DNA from: Hamiltosporidium tvaerminnensis
Lineage: Eukaryota; Microsporidia; Dubosqiidae
Reading direction: 5' to 3'
Assembly (NCBI GenBank): GCA_022605425.2
Contig: JAKIMF020000007.1
Coordinates: 868,001 to 932,000, forward strand
DNA: 64,000 nt
A program made the translations under genes and the position numbers. Each line of letters starts with the position of its first letter. The first letter of the stretch is position 1. Positions 23,578-35,249 of the stretch are shown here, one piece after another. The notes under the pieces were generated by a model that did no database searches, was not told where the DNA came from, and saw only the letters and a program-made list of their open reading frames with translations.

Positions 23578-23988
23578 GTGATGACCTGGGACGGTATTGT
23601 GACAAAATACCAGAAGAAATATGTTCAGAGACTACAAATACGCATGAATGTGGAGGAATATATACAATCCATAGTACTCAAGAAGACTGTCGAAACAATT
23701 TCTTTTGATCGACGAAGAGGGCTTGAGTCTGGACCAAATGCCGAAGAGAGCTGGGAGAGAGCATCATTAAGTGTTATTTTAAAAGCTAGGATGTATAAAC
23801 AATCAACACCCCCTTTAAAGCAGGCAGACAACGAGGAAGATGATGTTAAAATGGAGAATACAAAAAATATTTTACCCCTTATTTTGGATGGCATAACCAC
23901 AGCAGAACAACCAACAACTAATACAAATGAAGAGTTGGAGTTGGAGGAAGAGATAGAAGTGGTTAAAAATGTGGAAAGAATTATTTAA
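23578..23988 (+). pseudogene. C-terminal block of the LINE polyprotein
   Basis: 136 codons beginning 'MMTWDGIVTKYQKKYVQ', then 'TVETISFDRRRGLESG', and ending in a Glu-rich tail. This block is the part most often left in the relic copies (6370, 32060, 38320, 41225 and 54437), as expected for a LINE family whose copies are truncated from the 5' side. Confidence 0.8.
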
Positions 23989-24040
23989 AAGAGAAAATTT
24001 GTTAACCCAGAATTTTAGGTAACAAATTTTATTTACTATT

Positions 24041-24828
24041 CATAAAAAATTACTTACGTTTTTATTATCAATACAATATCTCTTCAGCTTATGTCACTTA
24101 GCAAATAATATTTTTCAAATTCGTAAGAAGTATAAATCGGAATTAAAAAACGTGTAAGTATTCTTCCCAAGGAAGTTTCTCGACATCTACTTAAGACGCA
24201 CAATAGTAATTCGGACAGAGAGAAAGAGAAAGGAATTCTTCGTGTTTAGTAATGGCCAGCTTATTTTGGTGGTATATTTTCGAGTAACAATGATCATGAT
24301 TGTTGAGGTGTGTACAGTGATCTCAAGTATAGTGACGAAATATTTCTTCGCATATATTTTTTACTTTATTCATAGCCTTAACATATTTGAATTTTTCTGA
24401 AAAATCTGCTTAACTTTGAATTATGTAGAAGCTTAAGCTTTTGACGGGGGCTTATCTCGCATCCTCAAGAAATACCATTCCGCACCCTCGGTTAAGAACC
24501 ACCGACCTAAATTAACAACTATACTACAATAAAATACATAATAAAGAAAATTTAACAGTTCTACTTGGAATTATAAGCGTTAAATATAAACATTAATTGT
24601 TTATTGTTGCTGAGTATCAACCAAAATTTTGTCAAAATTAAATAGAGATGGGAAAAAATCGCTAGTATAAAGAGTGCAATTACATGGTTTTTAATGAAAA
24701 AAAATTAGCTTATCGTCATAGGGAATCTATTTAACGATAATGAATAAAGACGATAGGCAAATAACAATAAAAACCAAACCCACCGGGAATTTGTATAAAA
24801 AATAACCCTTTTACTTTTATTAAACATC
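24041..24828. other. Spacer with a possible hAT-type terminus
   Basis: No gene. At about 24440..24504 the minus strand reads 'cggtggttcttaacc' followed by a G-rich stretch, which resembles the terminal sequence of hAT-type DNA elements (CAGNGGTTCTCAACC type). The partner terminus was not found. The rest shows nothing I can name. Confidence 0.35.
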
Positions 24829-27147
24829 TTAATGATACAAACACATATTCTCGACTTTTAATCTTGAAGATAATATTTCAAAAATCTGATGACTCTTATA
24901 CAAACCTTGTTTGATTTCTATTATTTTAATTGTATTAAAAACCTTTAACAAACACATAATAGTGATTTTATTAGTTAAAACTTCAATATATAGTTTTTTT
25001 AGGGATTTGAGTTTTGAGAAGAATATAAACTCGAGATGTGTAAATTCAATTTTTGGAATTCCTAATTCTTCTAAAGAATATAAATCAGTTGTATTAAAAA
25101 GTTCCGAAAATGATATTTCTGAAATATAAGAATTATTACAAAAGATCAGAGACTGTAGATGTGTAAATTTTTCCAATGAATTTTTATCTGCTGCACCAAT
25201 GTTAGCTCTAATAATTCTTAATACCCGGAGACCGGAAAAATCATTGTTATGAAATACTTTATAGAGTGTTCCACTAGAAGAATCAGAACCAAAATAAAAT
25301 TTTTGAAGGTTCGGTAATGATGGAAATAGATGCATAGTGTCACAAAAAGAATTATATAACAAAAACTCCAGGCAATCTAAGCCGAGTAAATCCATAAAGA
25401 TATCCCCATATTCTGATAGAATTGAAATCATTTCAACAGCTGATCTACTATGAAAGTTAAACGTTTTTATAGCCTTCATTTTGTTAAAAAAATCATAAAA
25501 TAAATGTTTTTCCAGAATCGAAGATGCACCTAAAGTCAAGGTTTTGATCGTTATATTTTCATCAAAAATTATTTCTTCTGTTGAAGCCAAAAATTTGCAT
25601 TCAAAGAATGATAGCGATGTCAAAGAAGGGAATTTCAAAATTTTAGAAAGAAACAAAAAAAATATCGTGGAATGTTGAATTTCAATTTCTCTAATATTAC
25701 AGCATGTTTCAGAAGTATATGAGCAAAAATCTTTGAAATATAAATCATAAAATTGTAGTTTTATACTTCGTAATCTGTATAAATTCAAAATATGAAAATC
25801 AAGCATTGTATAACGATTGCGCATTACACCCCTGACATATGTTCGAAGAGGTAATTTTACACTTCGTAAATTCTCTAACCAAGATGTCTGCTGATATAAA
25901 TCAAGTGATAATAATTTATCGGTGTCATAAACGGGTTTCAATGTCTTACACACAAGTATATTTGATATATTTTCACAATTAAAAATATCATCGAAAAACC
26001 TTGAGTAAATATCTTTAACCAACGATATATAGTCTTCATGCCCGTTTAAAGAAATGAATCCAAAGTCTTGAGCAACGTAATTCAAGCTTTCAAATTTAAG
26101 GTCTTTTAAAAATGTAATTTCATTTTCTATGGTAAATTTACCTTCTATAATATTCAACATACTTATGCATTCAAGGTCAAGTGTTTCGTAAATTTCTCTT
26201 ATCAATAAATCGATTTTTGAACATCTAAATAGCGACAATTCATTAATACATTTAAATAGTGACAAACTATAGAATATTTTTTGCCCACATTCGTAGGTGA
26301 CTTGACAAAGAAACAATCGCTTGAAATTATGGAAAACAAATATAGTGTTTAAAACTTCAAGGAAAATTTTTGTATTTTTATGAACACTCAGGATTACATT
26401 AACGATTTCATTATCAATATATAAATAATTTTCATTCATATCTATAAATTCTAAGTGCATGTAATTAGTACACTCTTCTGCGCGAGAAACGGAACCTATT
26501 TTATCCCGAATATATTTAGAGATTCTGAATAGTCTAAAAATTACTACAATAACTATTTTAGAGATATAACTTGGAAAATGAGGCTCATAAATATTTTCTA
26601 AAAAATGCCTCAATTTTTTGAAAGAAATCGGATTAAACAATATCGAAGTCCAAATAATGCTAATAAATTTTTCTAGGGATTTGCTTTTTTTAAACATGAA
26701 AATACTTAAAATTTTAAAAATCAAGTGATGCTTAATTGGATTCATATCATTAAGAAAATCTGGAAATTCAATTACAATTTTATAAAAGTAGCTAAAATCT
26801 TCATAGCTCAATATAGAATTATCTATAAATATGTCTTGTTGTGGGATTTCACTTTTTTCTGCATCAAAGTCTGGGAATTTTAAAAAAAAATAATCAAGCT
26901 CGACCATAAAGGTAGTAGAGATTTTATTTTTAGAATTAAAACTATGTGGTTTTTTATCTTCAACGAAAATACTCAAATGCACATCAGAATACGTGTAACT
27001 ATTTTTTTCGGAAATATTCTCACAATTTTCATAAAAATGTATTGCTCTTGTCTCTTGTGCTAATATTAATTTTAACATATAAAAAAAATAGAATGATCTT
27101 GCGAATAAATTCAAATTAATCTTGCACGTCTTCAAAGTACTTTTCAT
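24829..27147 (-). CDS. Secreted leucine-rich-repeat protein
   Basis: The 772-residue protein starts with a basic segment and a hydrophobic stretch near residues 16-30 that fits a signal peptide or anchor ('FYFFYMLKLILA'). Residues 110-220 form an N-terminal helical block shared with the LRR protein at 48095 ('SYEDFSYFYKIV' against 'TYDDFSYFIRIL'). From about 300 to the end come irregular leucine-rich repeats of about 22 to 26 residues with 'L..L.L..C' or 'N' patterns, for example 'LTSLSFFECKFL' and 'LQSLIFCNNSYI'. Such secreted LRR families are common in microsporidia and are thought to face the host; the function of this one is unknown. No CCC triplet at the start, only 'atcctag', which is unusual here. 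A decayed full-length copy lies at 16905..19202. Confidence 0.85.
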   Translation of the reverse strand: MKSTLKTCKINLNLFARSFYFFYMLKLILAQETRAIHFYENCENISEKNSYTYSDVHLSIFVEDKKPHSFNSKNKISTTFMVELDYFFLKFPDFDAEKSEIPQQDIFIDNSILSYEDFSYFYKIVIEFPDFLNDMNPIKHHLIFKILSIFMFKKSKSLEKFISIIWTSILFNPISFKKLRHFLENIYEPHFPSYISKIVIVVIFRLFRISKYIRDKIGSVSRAEECTNYMHLEFIDMNENYLYIDNEIVNVILSVHKNTKIFLEVLNTIFVFHNFKRLFLCQVTYECGQKIFYSLSLFKCINELSLFRCSKIDLLIREIYETLDLECISMLNIIEGKFTIENEITFLKDLKFESLNYVAQDFGFISLNGHEDYISLVKDIYSRFFDDIFNCENISNILVCKTLKPVYDTDKLLSLDLYQQTSWLENLRSVKLPLRTYVRGVMRNRYTMLDFHILNLYRLRSIKLQFYDLYFKDFCSYTSETCCNIREIEIQHSTIFFLFLSKILKFPSLTSLSFFECKFLASTEEIIFDENITIKTLTLGASSILEKHLFYDFFNKMKAIKTFNFHSRSAVEMISILSEYGDIFMDLLGLDCLEFLLYNSFCDTMHLFPSLPNLQKFYFGSDSSSGTLYKVFHNNDFSGLRVLRIIRANIGAADKNSLEKFTHLQSLIFCNNSYISEISFSELFNTTDLYSLEELGIPKIEFTHLEFIFFSKLKSLKKLYIEVLTNKITIMCLLKVFNTIKIIEIKQGLYKSHQIFEILSSRLKVENMCLYH

Positions 27148-29400
27148 TTCTAGGATATTCCAAAATTATTTTAATACAAAAAAGATTCTTAGATAAGTAA
27201 GTTCTAAAATGGATGATACTAGACTCAAATTTAATTGATTTCTCGTATTTAAAATCTTTAATCTGAACCGAGAAGATAAAATGGTTTTCAATTAAAAAAT
27301 TAATTTTTAATTTATTAAATTTGGACGATTCAGATATTTAAAACTTGAAATCACTATATTTAAATTCATGTATTTAAACCAAATCTTATCCATATTTTTT
27401 ATTCGGTTTAATCAGATGAGCAAATATCTGGTTTTTAATTATTGACAAAAAGCAATTCAAAATTGCTCTGATACGCTTCGTTTGACTAGATATAACAATA
27501 ATATTTATCCTTCTTTCGTTTAATTGCTTTAAAATAATTATGAACGTAATATACCAATTTAATAAGTTTCAAATCATCTAAATCGAATATATGTGAAGGA
27601 AAACAACTTGGTAATTGCAAAGCTTGCCAAAATAATGTGCTATTAACAAAAAGACAATATAAAATTGGCTAAGCTGTTCAAATAATAGTAAGAACCAGAA
27701 ATAAATAACTGTTAATCTTTATTTGATATACCTATTTTTTGAAAGTATCGGTCCGCCAGAAATACTAACCTCAATGGAATGTTTATAAGCATCCTAAACA
27801 CAAAGCAAGGATAAAATAAACAAACAAAGGAAGTTAAGTAAAACACAAAGCCTTTTACTGTGATACCTCTATTCACAATTTATATATCTTAATTACTACT
27901 GTAACAGTAAATTTGCACTAAGAAAAATATAAGAGGAAGAATAAATCTATTTGCAACTATCTATATGTGTTTAGATAGAATAAAATTGGGGCTTATTATT
28001 TATATAAAGGAGTATATTTATATAAAAAGGTATAGCAAGTAAAGTGTTTAATATTGGATTTTTATTAAAACGAGCTAATAAGAGTGTGGATTTAATAGCT
28101 TTAATATATCGTAGTATTTTCAGAGATGATGATGTGTGGTGGTAGTTTAAAGGGTGGTAAATATTTTTATTTGGTTTGACAGGTTTTTAGATAGATTGTT
28201 AGTACGTTAACGGGTGTCAATATAAGGGGTAATAGGAAGAGGTTGTTATTTAAACATGTAATGCCTCAAAATATATTCCGAAATACAAATTTAAAAGAAA
28301 TTTTTTCACTTTTCCTTCCCATTTTACCAGTTCCAACGAATATGCCATTTAAAAGTCTACGGTTTCCTTTCAACCTCTGTTTGCAGAAAATAAACAATGC
28401 ACAAGGTATAAACGCTGCGAGTGTGTAAAAGAGAGTTGATTGAAAGGGCTTTTATATAAGTAACTCTATGTTGCTACTTCATGCGTGGAAATCAATTTCA
28501 AATTTTAGCCTAAACTCTAAAACAAAGACAGTGGATATTGTATCATGTCAAGTACTCGAATGATGAATAAATACTATTCGAATTTTTATGAGTAATATAT
28601 TTTTTTAGTTTTATTATAGTTGAATTCAGTTTTTTATATTATCGCAGCAAGGTGCGACGGGTAAACTAGTACCATATAAAATACATTCGTTTCTTTCTAC
28701 AAAATCTTAATGTTTTTGATGCTCTTGAGTCTGAAAAGCCTTTTTTATCCTGATTAAACACTTAATCCTTGATTTGGCGAAAACAAAGGAGAGATTTATG
28801 TCTATTCGAAGTTACGACAAACTTTTATTATCTATTAAATGAGTGACGACGCGTAATTTATATATTGGTTTTCAAACACTCGTTAGTCGATGAAATGCCT
28901 TAAAATCGAATTACATATTTAGATTACTGTTTTTTTCGAAATTATGATTTAACACGCAGGATATCTGATTACTTATATGGTAAATTTTGAATAAAGCGTT
29001 GCAAAGATTATCTTTATGAAAACATAAAAAATTGATTTATGATTTTTTGGCTCCAAGAAAATTCTAAAATCGTAACGGAAATTCACAATTCGATTTTCTA
29101 ATACTATCTGATTTCAATTTTTACTTGCATATTAGTGCATAAGAAAAACGAATAAAATGAATACAAGCCATCAATACGATTTTTAAAACCATTGTCTATA
29201 TTTTAGTCTTATTCTCACATAAGACCTTATTTTAAATTATTTTTAATCTAATTTAAATGTCTGAAATTGGAAAAATTTTAAATCCTCCGAAGCTATACGC
29301 TTTAAAGGCTTTACATTCTTGCATTTGATTTAGTTTCACTTAAGGATCTGGTTTTGACTTTCTGTGATTTCCTAGTAGGGTTTTTAGATCCCCAAACAAT
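27148..29400. other. Gene-free region
   Basis: The first 600 bases are the upstream flank of the LRR gene, partly shared with its pseudogene. Beyond that only a 61-codon ORF at 28243..28428 exists; it has no motif and no start signal and I do not call it a gene. Confidence 0.4.
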
Positions 29401-29404
29401 CTAG

Positions 29405-29650
29405 CTCACACCGCAGCGCCACAGCCCTTGGAGAGCTCGTGCTTCCTTTACGATTCTCCTTGTTATTTTCTATTAGACGCCAGGTTCTCTATTGCAATAC
29501 AATTAGTTTTTGGATGATTTTTTACCCATCTTTTTTTCGGTCTACCTCGTTCTCTCTCACATTTTTCAACCAATCTCAAAAATAAATTTTTCTGCCTTTC
29601 TTATCGGCTAGTGATATAAATAGTGAAAAATACCAAGCTACTCCATTAAA
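29405..29650 (-). mobile_element. Relic of an RTE-type LINE 3' end
   Basis: On the minus strand a broken reading contains Arg/Lys-rich 'NEVDRKKDG' and then 'ENLASNRK', which follow the pattern of the C-terminus of RTE-clade LINEs (GRPKKRW ... A.DR..WR). It runs into 'ctccaagggctgtggcgct', very similar to 'tgcacagggctgtagtgcc' at the tail of the 22742 SINE-like element. The family call rests on memory of RTE elements and short motifs. Confidence 0.45.
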
Positions 29651-30091
29651 GATTCAATAGTTTACTTTTACTTTAATAAATACTAGTAAGGAAATTTCAA
29701 TAAGTCTCTACATTAATCACTATATTTTATACTTATATCCTAATATAGCGATTTAATATACCAATGATGTCTATATCTTGTATTCAATAAACCGATTTGC
29801 TTTGAAAGCAAGTATTTTAAGTAATATACGTGGGCTGCTTTTTCTAATAATCTAAAGATATGGCTGTTATGATCTCTTAACAAGCCAGATTTCCTATCAT
29901 TCTGATTTGTTCAAGAAAAAAGAAATCATATAACTGTTTGCTTTCAGCCGTAATGTAACTTTGACTATATTGCTTTGTATTCACTGCTCTTGTAACAAAA
30001 ATATTCAGGTGCTTTAAAACTCTAAAATTATTGGAATTACAAAAATTGGCTGCTTCAAAACTATAATTATTGAAATTTTTAAGGAAAATAT

Positions 30092-30306
30092 GCCAAGTGT
30101 CTAGTAGTAAGAATGTCGGTATTTACTTTTGAAAGGCCGGGTTCGATATAAGGTTGATGCACTCTTTTTTTTTCATTCGGAAGTTTGTGTGAGGCTGGTA
30201 ACCTAACCACCAATCAAAATAATATTGTCTTTGGACGCCTAGAACTTGGCGAAACATTTATTCATCGTTGGATTCTGTTCTTCCTGTAGAATAGGAGCGA
30301 GCTATT
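30092..30306 (+). repeat. tRNA-like head plus dispersed repeat body, possible SINE
   Basis: At 30098..30155 'gtctagtagtaagaatgtcg' and 'aaggccgggttcgatataag' resemble the D-arm and T-arm (A and B boxes) of a tRNA-Gln-like gene. The acceptor stem does not pair, so it is not a working tRNA. Directly after, 30160..30306 aligns with 14258..14402. Both together look like a decayed tRNA-derived SINE. Confidence 0.4.
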
Positions 30307-30309
30307 AAA

Positions 30310-32055
30310 TGAATAATTATGCATGAAAATATATCACAATCACTTTATTCTTCCATACCGTTGATCTTGGTTTAATTCTTAAAAATGCCTTAAAAGTAAT
30401 TGCTTTTTTGTAGCACTGTCTTACCTAAACGGAACATATTTCCAAGGTGCTGTATGCCACTTTAGTAATCTTTTAATGTATTTTCCTGTTAGTCCTCAGC
30501 TTCATCCTAGTATTGAAAGAGACTACTATATTAAAAGCAATACAAATCACAAGAATCTTCTGAAATCTCTCGGACAGAATTATATCGTAGTAATATACAC
30601 AAAATCGAAGAAAAAGAAACCGTGGGGATTTTTCGGTCAAAAACTTTGATAGTGGTACTTATTTTATAGCTATGACATAAACTAAGTGTAGTATTTTTCT
30701 ATAATTAGTTTAACCTAAAGGCTCATTGCATGCATCTAATTCGTTATGAACTTGTATTCAATGCACAATATTTGATATGTTTATAGTTAGAATAACAGAG
30801 ATATTGCAGGTTAGCTTTATAATTTACTTATTGTATGAATAAAAGAAATTATGATCTGAAAACCTTTACACTTCTGTCCTTAATTCTATCTTTGATTATA
30901 TCGAAAGTTTTATCGGGGAAAGTGGTAAGACTAAACTTGTACTATTTATTTTTTATGAACTTTGAAAAGTAACGAATTTTATAAGCCATTCTACAGATCA
31001 GATACGGTTTTTTATAAAGTAAAAATAGTTACAAACAAAAAACATGACATGACCGATGCAAAACATGTATTTTTCAAGAGCTATAGTTTAACATAAGTAA
31101 GGCTGAAACAAAATTTCATGCACTCTACAAATATTTCACAAAAAATGAAATCAGAAAGACATATGACAGCGTAGAGGTAATTGCGGCATGTTATTCACAA
31201 AAAGATCATTTCTATGTATATACTTTTTTTGTAATCTTATGAAGGTATTACTGCTCCGTGGTATTCATATTAGTATTAATTCGAAATTTTTCATCGTATA
31301 AAAGGTTTTCTAAAAGCCAAGCTTCGGGAAATTGATTTTAAATGCTTTTGGAAAATTTATAAAATTTACAAAGATTTATTATGAAATAACAAACCTATTT
31401 TAAAAATAAAATATTTTATAATATTTTCAAGGAACTTACAGTCTTTCCAATCCCATATAGATACACTCTCCCAACATACCCCATAAATATTCTATACTAT
31501 ACCCATATCCCGAATATCTTCATATAAATGTGTTTAGAATTCGTTTTATACAAGTTTTTTTCGATGCAGTTGTCTCAGTTGCCTGATGTGTAATCGCAGA
31601 CCAAAAGTGGGATATATTCTCAAGACCAAACAGCAATGCTCTTACTTTTTATTTGAAATCAAATATATTATTGCGTAAAATACATCCCAGAGGCTCAAAT
31701 CGAACATATCGAGGCTTTGCAATACTCATATATAATGCAATGCTCATTCATTTTAAATTTTATAAAAGTATATTTTTCTGTATCTCAAAGCAATAAATTT
31801 TCCAACAAGAATCGGAAAGGCTATGCTCCTATGATTTTACAGAGCAACGATCTAAAGCACCAGTCCTGATCTATAATTTGACTTCATTAAAAATAAAGCC
31901 TCTCTTTATTGAGTTTTAGCCTTCTCAGACACTCTTCTATTTATACAAATACCATATATCAACGAAAAGAGCTTTATTTTTTTACATCACATCATAAATC
32001 CAAACAATAATCTTCATATAAGATTTACCTAACCATTTTTGTTTAGTAACATTAT
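30310..32055. other. Region without a recognisable gene
   Basis: No usable ORF. Patches of less AT-rich, protein-like decay are visible (about 31100..31950), but I cannot assign them. Confidence 0.4.
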
Positions 32056-32059
32056 GAGT

Positions 32060-33560
32060 TAAAGCCATTTTCGCAGTTATTTATTTTTTTCTACCTCCTT
32101 AACCAGCATTTGTTCTTATTCTAAATCCGACTTTTTATTTATGTTTATCGTCAATTCGTCACACGTGGTTCTTTCGCCTGAAATATCGGGTGTATTATTT
32201 CTTATATTTATTTTAACAGCATTTTCGTCGTTTTTGGCTTGTTTTAAAGGGTGTGTTCGTTCTTGTGCATTTTGTCTTTTTAATAAAACATATTAACGCT
32301 CTTTCTTAGCTTTCTTCAGCATCCTGTTTAGACTCAAGTCCTCTTCGTAGATCAAAAGAAATTTTTTTGACTGTCTTCTTAAGTATTATCGAATGAATGT
32401 ATGTCTCTATATTATGCGGTATTTGCTGTCTTTTAGCCCGTGATTTATGTTCTTTGAACTATACCGTCCCAAGTCATTCATACGGAATTATTTCACACTT
32501 CAATTACAAATAAGATACATCTCATTGGCCTCGAATCATACTTCCTAAGTTTTTCGGTTTCAACTATTTTAAGTAAATCTTGGTAAATATTTCCTACTTC
32601 AATATCTGTATTCTTATTCTTTTTCTTATCTAAAAAAAAAATCGGATCTGATATTCCAAATCTTGACATAAGTTTTTGTTCTGGTGTTTACTTTTATCTC
32701 TGCATGCTATTTTTCTAGAATTTCTTGAACTAGTGACTCTTTATTCGTTTTGAAGACTAAATTTATATATTTTAAGAAAAGAAAGTGCAGTTGTAGCCAC
32801 GGCATTATGCCGTAAGTAAAGTCATTTCTAGTGTTTTTTCACATGAAGTTGCTTCATGATATTCAGTTTACCAGACTTGCCGATATGTTGACACATATCA
32901 CCTGCTCCCCAGAATACCCTCCTATCCTCAAATAACAAAACACGGATTCATCTTAAACATTATTGCATTCCTCTTTTAACTCTCGGTGTCGAGAATGAAC
33001 AACTAGAAATTTTCAACCTCTATTTTTAATCGGTTGTAACTCGGAATTATGGAGATAAGCCCATAGATTCAATGTAGTTTATATCCTACCAAAATGTCAA
33101 CAATAATTTTCACAGAAATTACACACAATTATTGCCAACTAGATGGTTTTTGATGTAGTCATCACCATTCTGCCTGCATTGCTTCATCTCAGGGCCTAAT
33201 ATTCCCCTTTTTAGCCATCTAAAAGAATCACCAACAGTTTTAAGCTAATTTTGTCTTGCATTATATAACTTTGTGTGAAGTTTCCCCTTTAAAGCTCGCT
33301 ATATAATTTTGCAAGTTGAGCTTCTTTTAAATTCTTCTTAGTAACTTCTTCTAACAACCTATACTTTACTTTTAAGAAGTTTTTTTTTAGTACAAGGTGG
33401 GTTGTAGTAGTATTTTCTACCTTTGAGATTAATACTCGTCTTGTCGAAATTTCTTTATTTTTTCCAGACAATCCAATAGTTGCAGAAGCATATGTTCGCT
33501 TCGCAACACAATACTATGAAGGCCTCTTTGAAGTTCGGTTCTAGGAATTACAGACTCTCT
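32060..33560 (-). mobile_element. LINE relic (copy B) with a nested retroposon fragment
   Basis: On the minus strand the upstream part (33560 to 33289) encodes 'LRSEHMLLQLL' and 'LLEEVTKKNLKEAQ', which match the post-RT region of the main LINE. The reading then breaks, resumes near 32940 with the finger region 'DMCQHIGKSGK', and runs through the endonuclease region to the C-terminal block near 32350. The break contains 32975..33185, which matches the retroposon fragment at 51495..51690. Confidence 0.75.
32975..33185 (-). mobile_element. Retroposon fragment nested in LINE copy B
   Basis: It aligns with 51495..51690 and, less closely, with the last third of the fresh 0.7-kb copies: 'ggttgtaactcggaattatg', 'catagattcaatgtagttta' and 'attgccaactagatggtttt' have counterparts in order. 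Confidence 0.5.
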
Positions 33561-34605
33561 TTAATTACTGGGCGAAAAATAAAAATATTATAAAATATAT
33601 TCGAATTAAAAAATATATAAATTTGCATAAAATTTTCTGACTTAGGAGTAATTAAATTGTCTATTCAATGTTACGTGTTTATTGCGGAGAACTATTTTGT
33701 AAAATTTCTCAAATGCAAAAAAACAACGACTGTGACTTAGAGGAACCATTTTTTCTTGGAACAACCCGATTTAACTAAATCACGTTTTGTTTGTAATGGA
33801 ACTCTAATGGCTAAATTCTTTCTCTAGTAAGGATTTGTTTCTTCTGTACGTTTTGTGATAAGAAATATACCATATACTTCTTCGGTGTAAATAAACTCTA
33901 CAATTTGAATTCATGACATAATTTAGATTATTTGGAGATTCAAATTTGAATTACCATATGATGCCTTTAATGCAATAGGTGATTTTGAAGGTGCAACTAT
34001 AGCAGACTCTATTAAAAACGCAATCTTGCTAATTCAATACGATCGCTTGTATTCCTTTTGAAAAAAATTGGCGGATCCGGAGAAATAAATAAAATAGATA
34101 AAACGATTAAAGGCAGGGGGAACCATAATGGAGGTTATCTTGCGGATTCACATAGAGTATAAAGAGCCATTTCAACGCAAAATTATAGTAATCTATGCAA
34201 ATTGCTCAAAATAGTACGTTGCATTTTTTAAAAAACTACACGCTATAATTCATCTCTTTAATAAATACAATTTCTCCGATAAATATTGTTCTTATTTACC
34301 AATATTTAGAAAAAATCAAGATTCCTTATGATTGATTGAAAAATTCAGAAAATTTTGTTTCAAAATCAGATATTCATACAAACACAATTAAAACTTTATG
34401 ATAAGATCTAAAAGATTAAAAAAACATAATTTTAACAATAGGGATGGGTTAGATGATTATATTTACGAGTTTATTCACAAGATAAATCATCGATATAGAT
34501 TCGAAGCACACTTATTTTAAAAGTATTTGATCCTTACATTAAATGGAGTAAATATATTTAAAATGATTTTATTTCAATTTAAATCCATTATTTATTGCTT
34601 ATTTG
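33561..34605. other. Gene-free spacer
   Basis: No ORF or named repeat. Some less AT-rich patches around 33700..34150 may be further decayed element DNA. Confidence 0.35.
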
Positions 34606-34609
34606 CGTT

Positions 34610-34680
34610 AATGTCTTTAAAAAAAATATAACACTTGCGCTGTTGTAAAAAGATGTGATAGTTTTAAATAAAAGTTTCAG
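34610..34680 (+). mobile_element. 5'-truncated end fragment of the 0.7-kb retroposon
   Basis: 'ataacacttgcgctgttgta' and 'aaaagatgtgatagttttaa' match the sense 3' end of the family ('ataacacttgtcactgtttt', 'aaagatgtgatacttttaaa'). Only the last 55 to 60 bases are present, as expected of a 5'-truncated insertion. Confidence 0.55.
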
Positions 34681-35249
34681 TATTAATTTTATTCGTTATT
34701 CACGGGTAAAAATAAAATTTTTTTTCCACTCTGGTCTTCATTGAAAACTCAACCTTAAGACCATTTCAATCTTATGTTAAAACATGGTTTCACTCTGTTA
34801 AAAATCATATAAGTAGCAAGATTAATATAAAACAAGACGCTTTACATAATATTTCTACTGGGCAAGTTGTTAAATTATAATATTAAATTAAAAATTTGAT
34901 ATTGACATATTTCCACGAATATTTACAGAAAAACAAGTTAATTACGCGTGAAAAATAGCATTTTAGATACCTTGATACTCATGGCGAAGAAATCGAAATC
35001 GATTGAAATTATTTAGTTGACGCTGTCCTATCTAGAAACTTATATCGTTTAAATGTATATACTTCTATTTTTTTCCTGTTAAGATACGATTTAAAGATAT
35101 AATCGAGGCCAAAATTGCTATAAAAACCATTGTTTATTTTTTAAATTAAGTATAAAATATATAATTTTTGTGGTAGTTTAATAAAGGTAAATTTTGGGTT
35201 AAACCATTTCTTAAACACCTGAAAACCTATTGTTTTTTATAAGTGTAAA
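34681..35249. other. AT-rich spacer
   Basis: No supported feature. Confidence 0.35.

Larger units (their letters stand above)
20050..24040 (+). mobile_element. Decayed RLE-type LINE (non-LTR retrotransposon)
   Basis: A plus-strand element of about 4 kb, less AT-rich than its flanks. In order it shows a possible leader or first ORF (20251..20481), a charged region starting with an ATG at 20512, a reverse transcriptase (21425..22174), a thumb and zinc-finger region, a restriction-like endonuclease (about 23390..23520), a conserved C-terminal block (23578..23988) and a short 3' tail starting 'gttaacccagaattttag'. RT plus a C-terminal restriction-like nuclease is the layout of the R2/NeSL/CRE-like LINEs. 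Frameshifts and stops break it, so this copy is dead. Both ends are approximate. A SINE-like element sits inside at 22742..22976. Confidence 0.85.

Noticed and set aside
28243-28428. 61-codon ORF as a gene
   Set aside because: No start signal, motif or conservation can be seen; length is within chance for this composition.
30092-30162. tRNA-Gln gene
   Set aside because: D-arm and T-arm-like parts are present but the acceptor stem does not pair and the anticodon arm is damaged; kept only as a possible SINE head.
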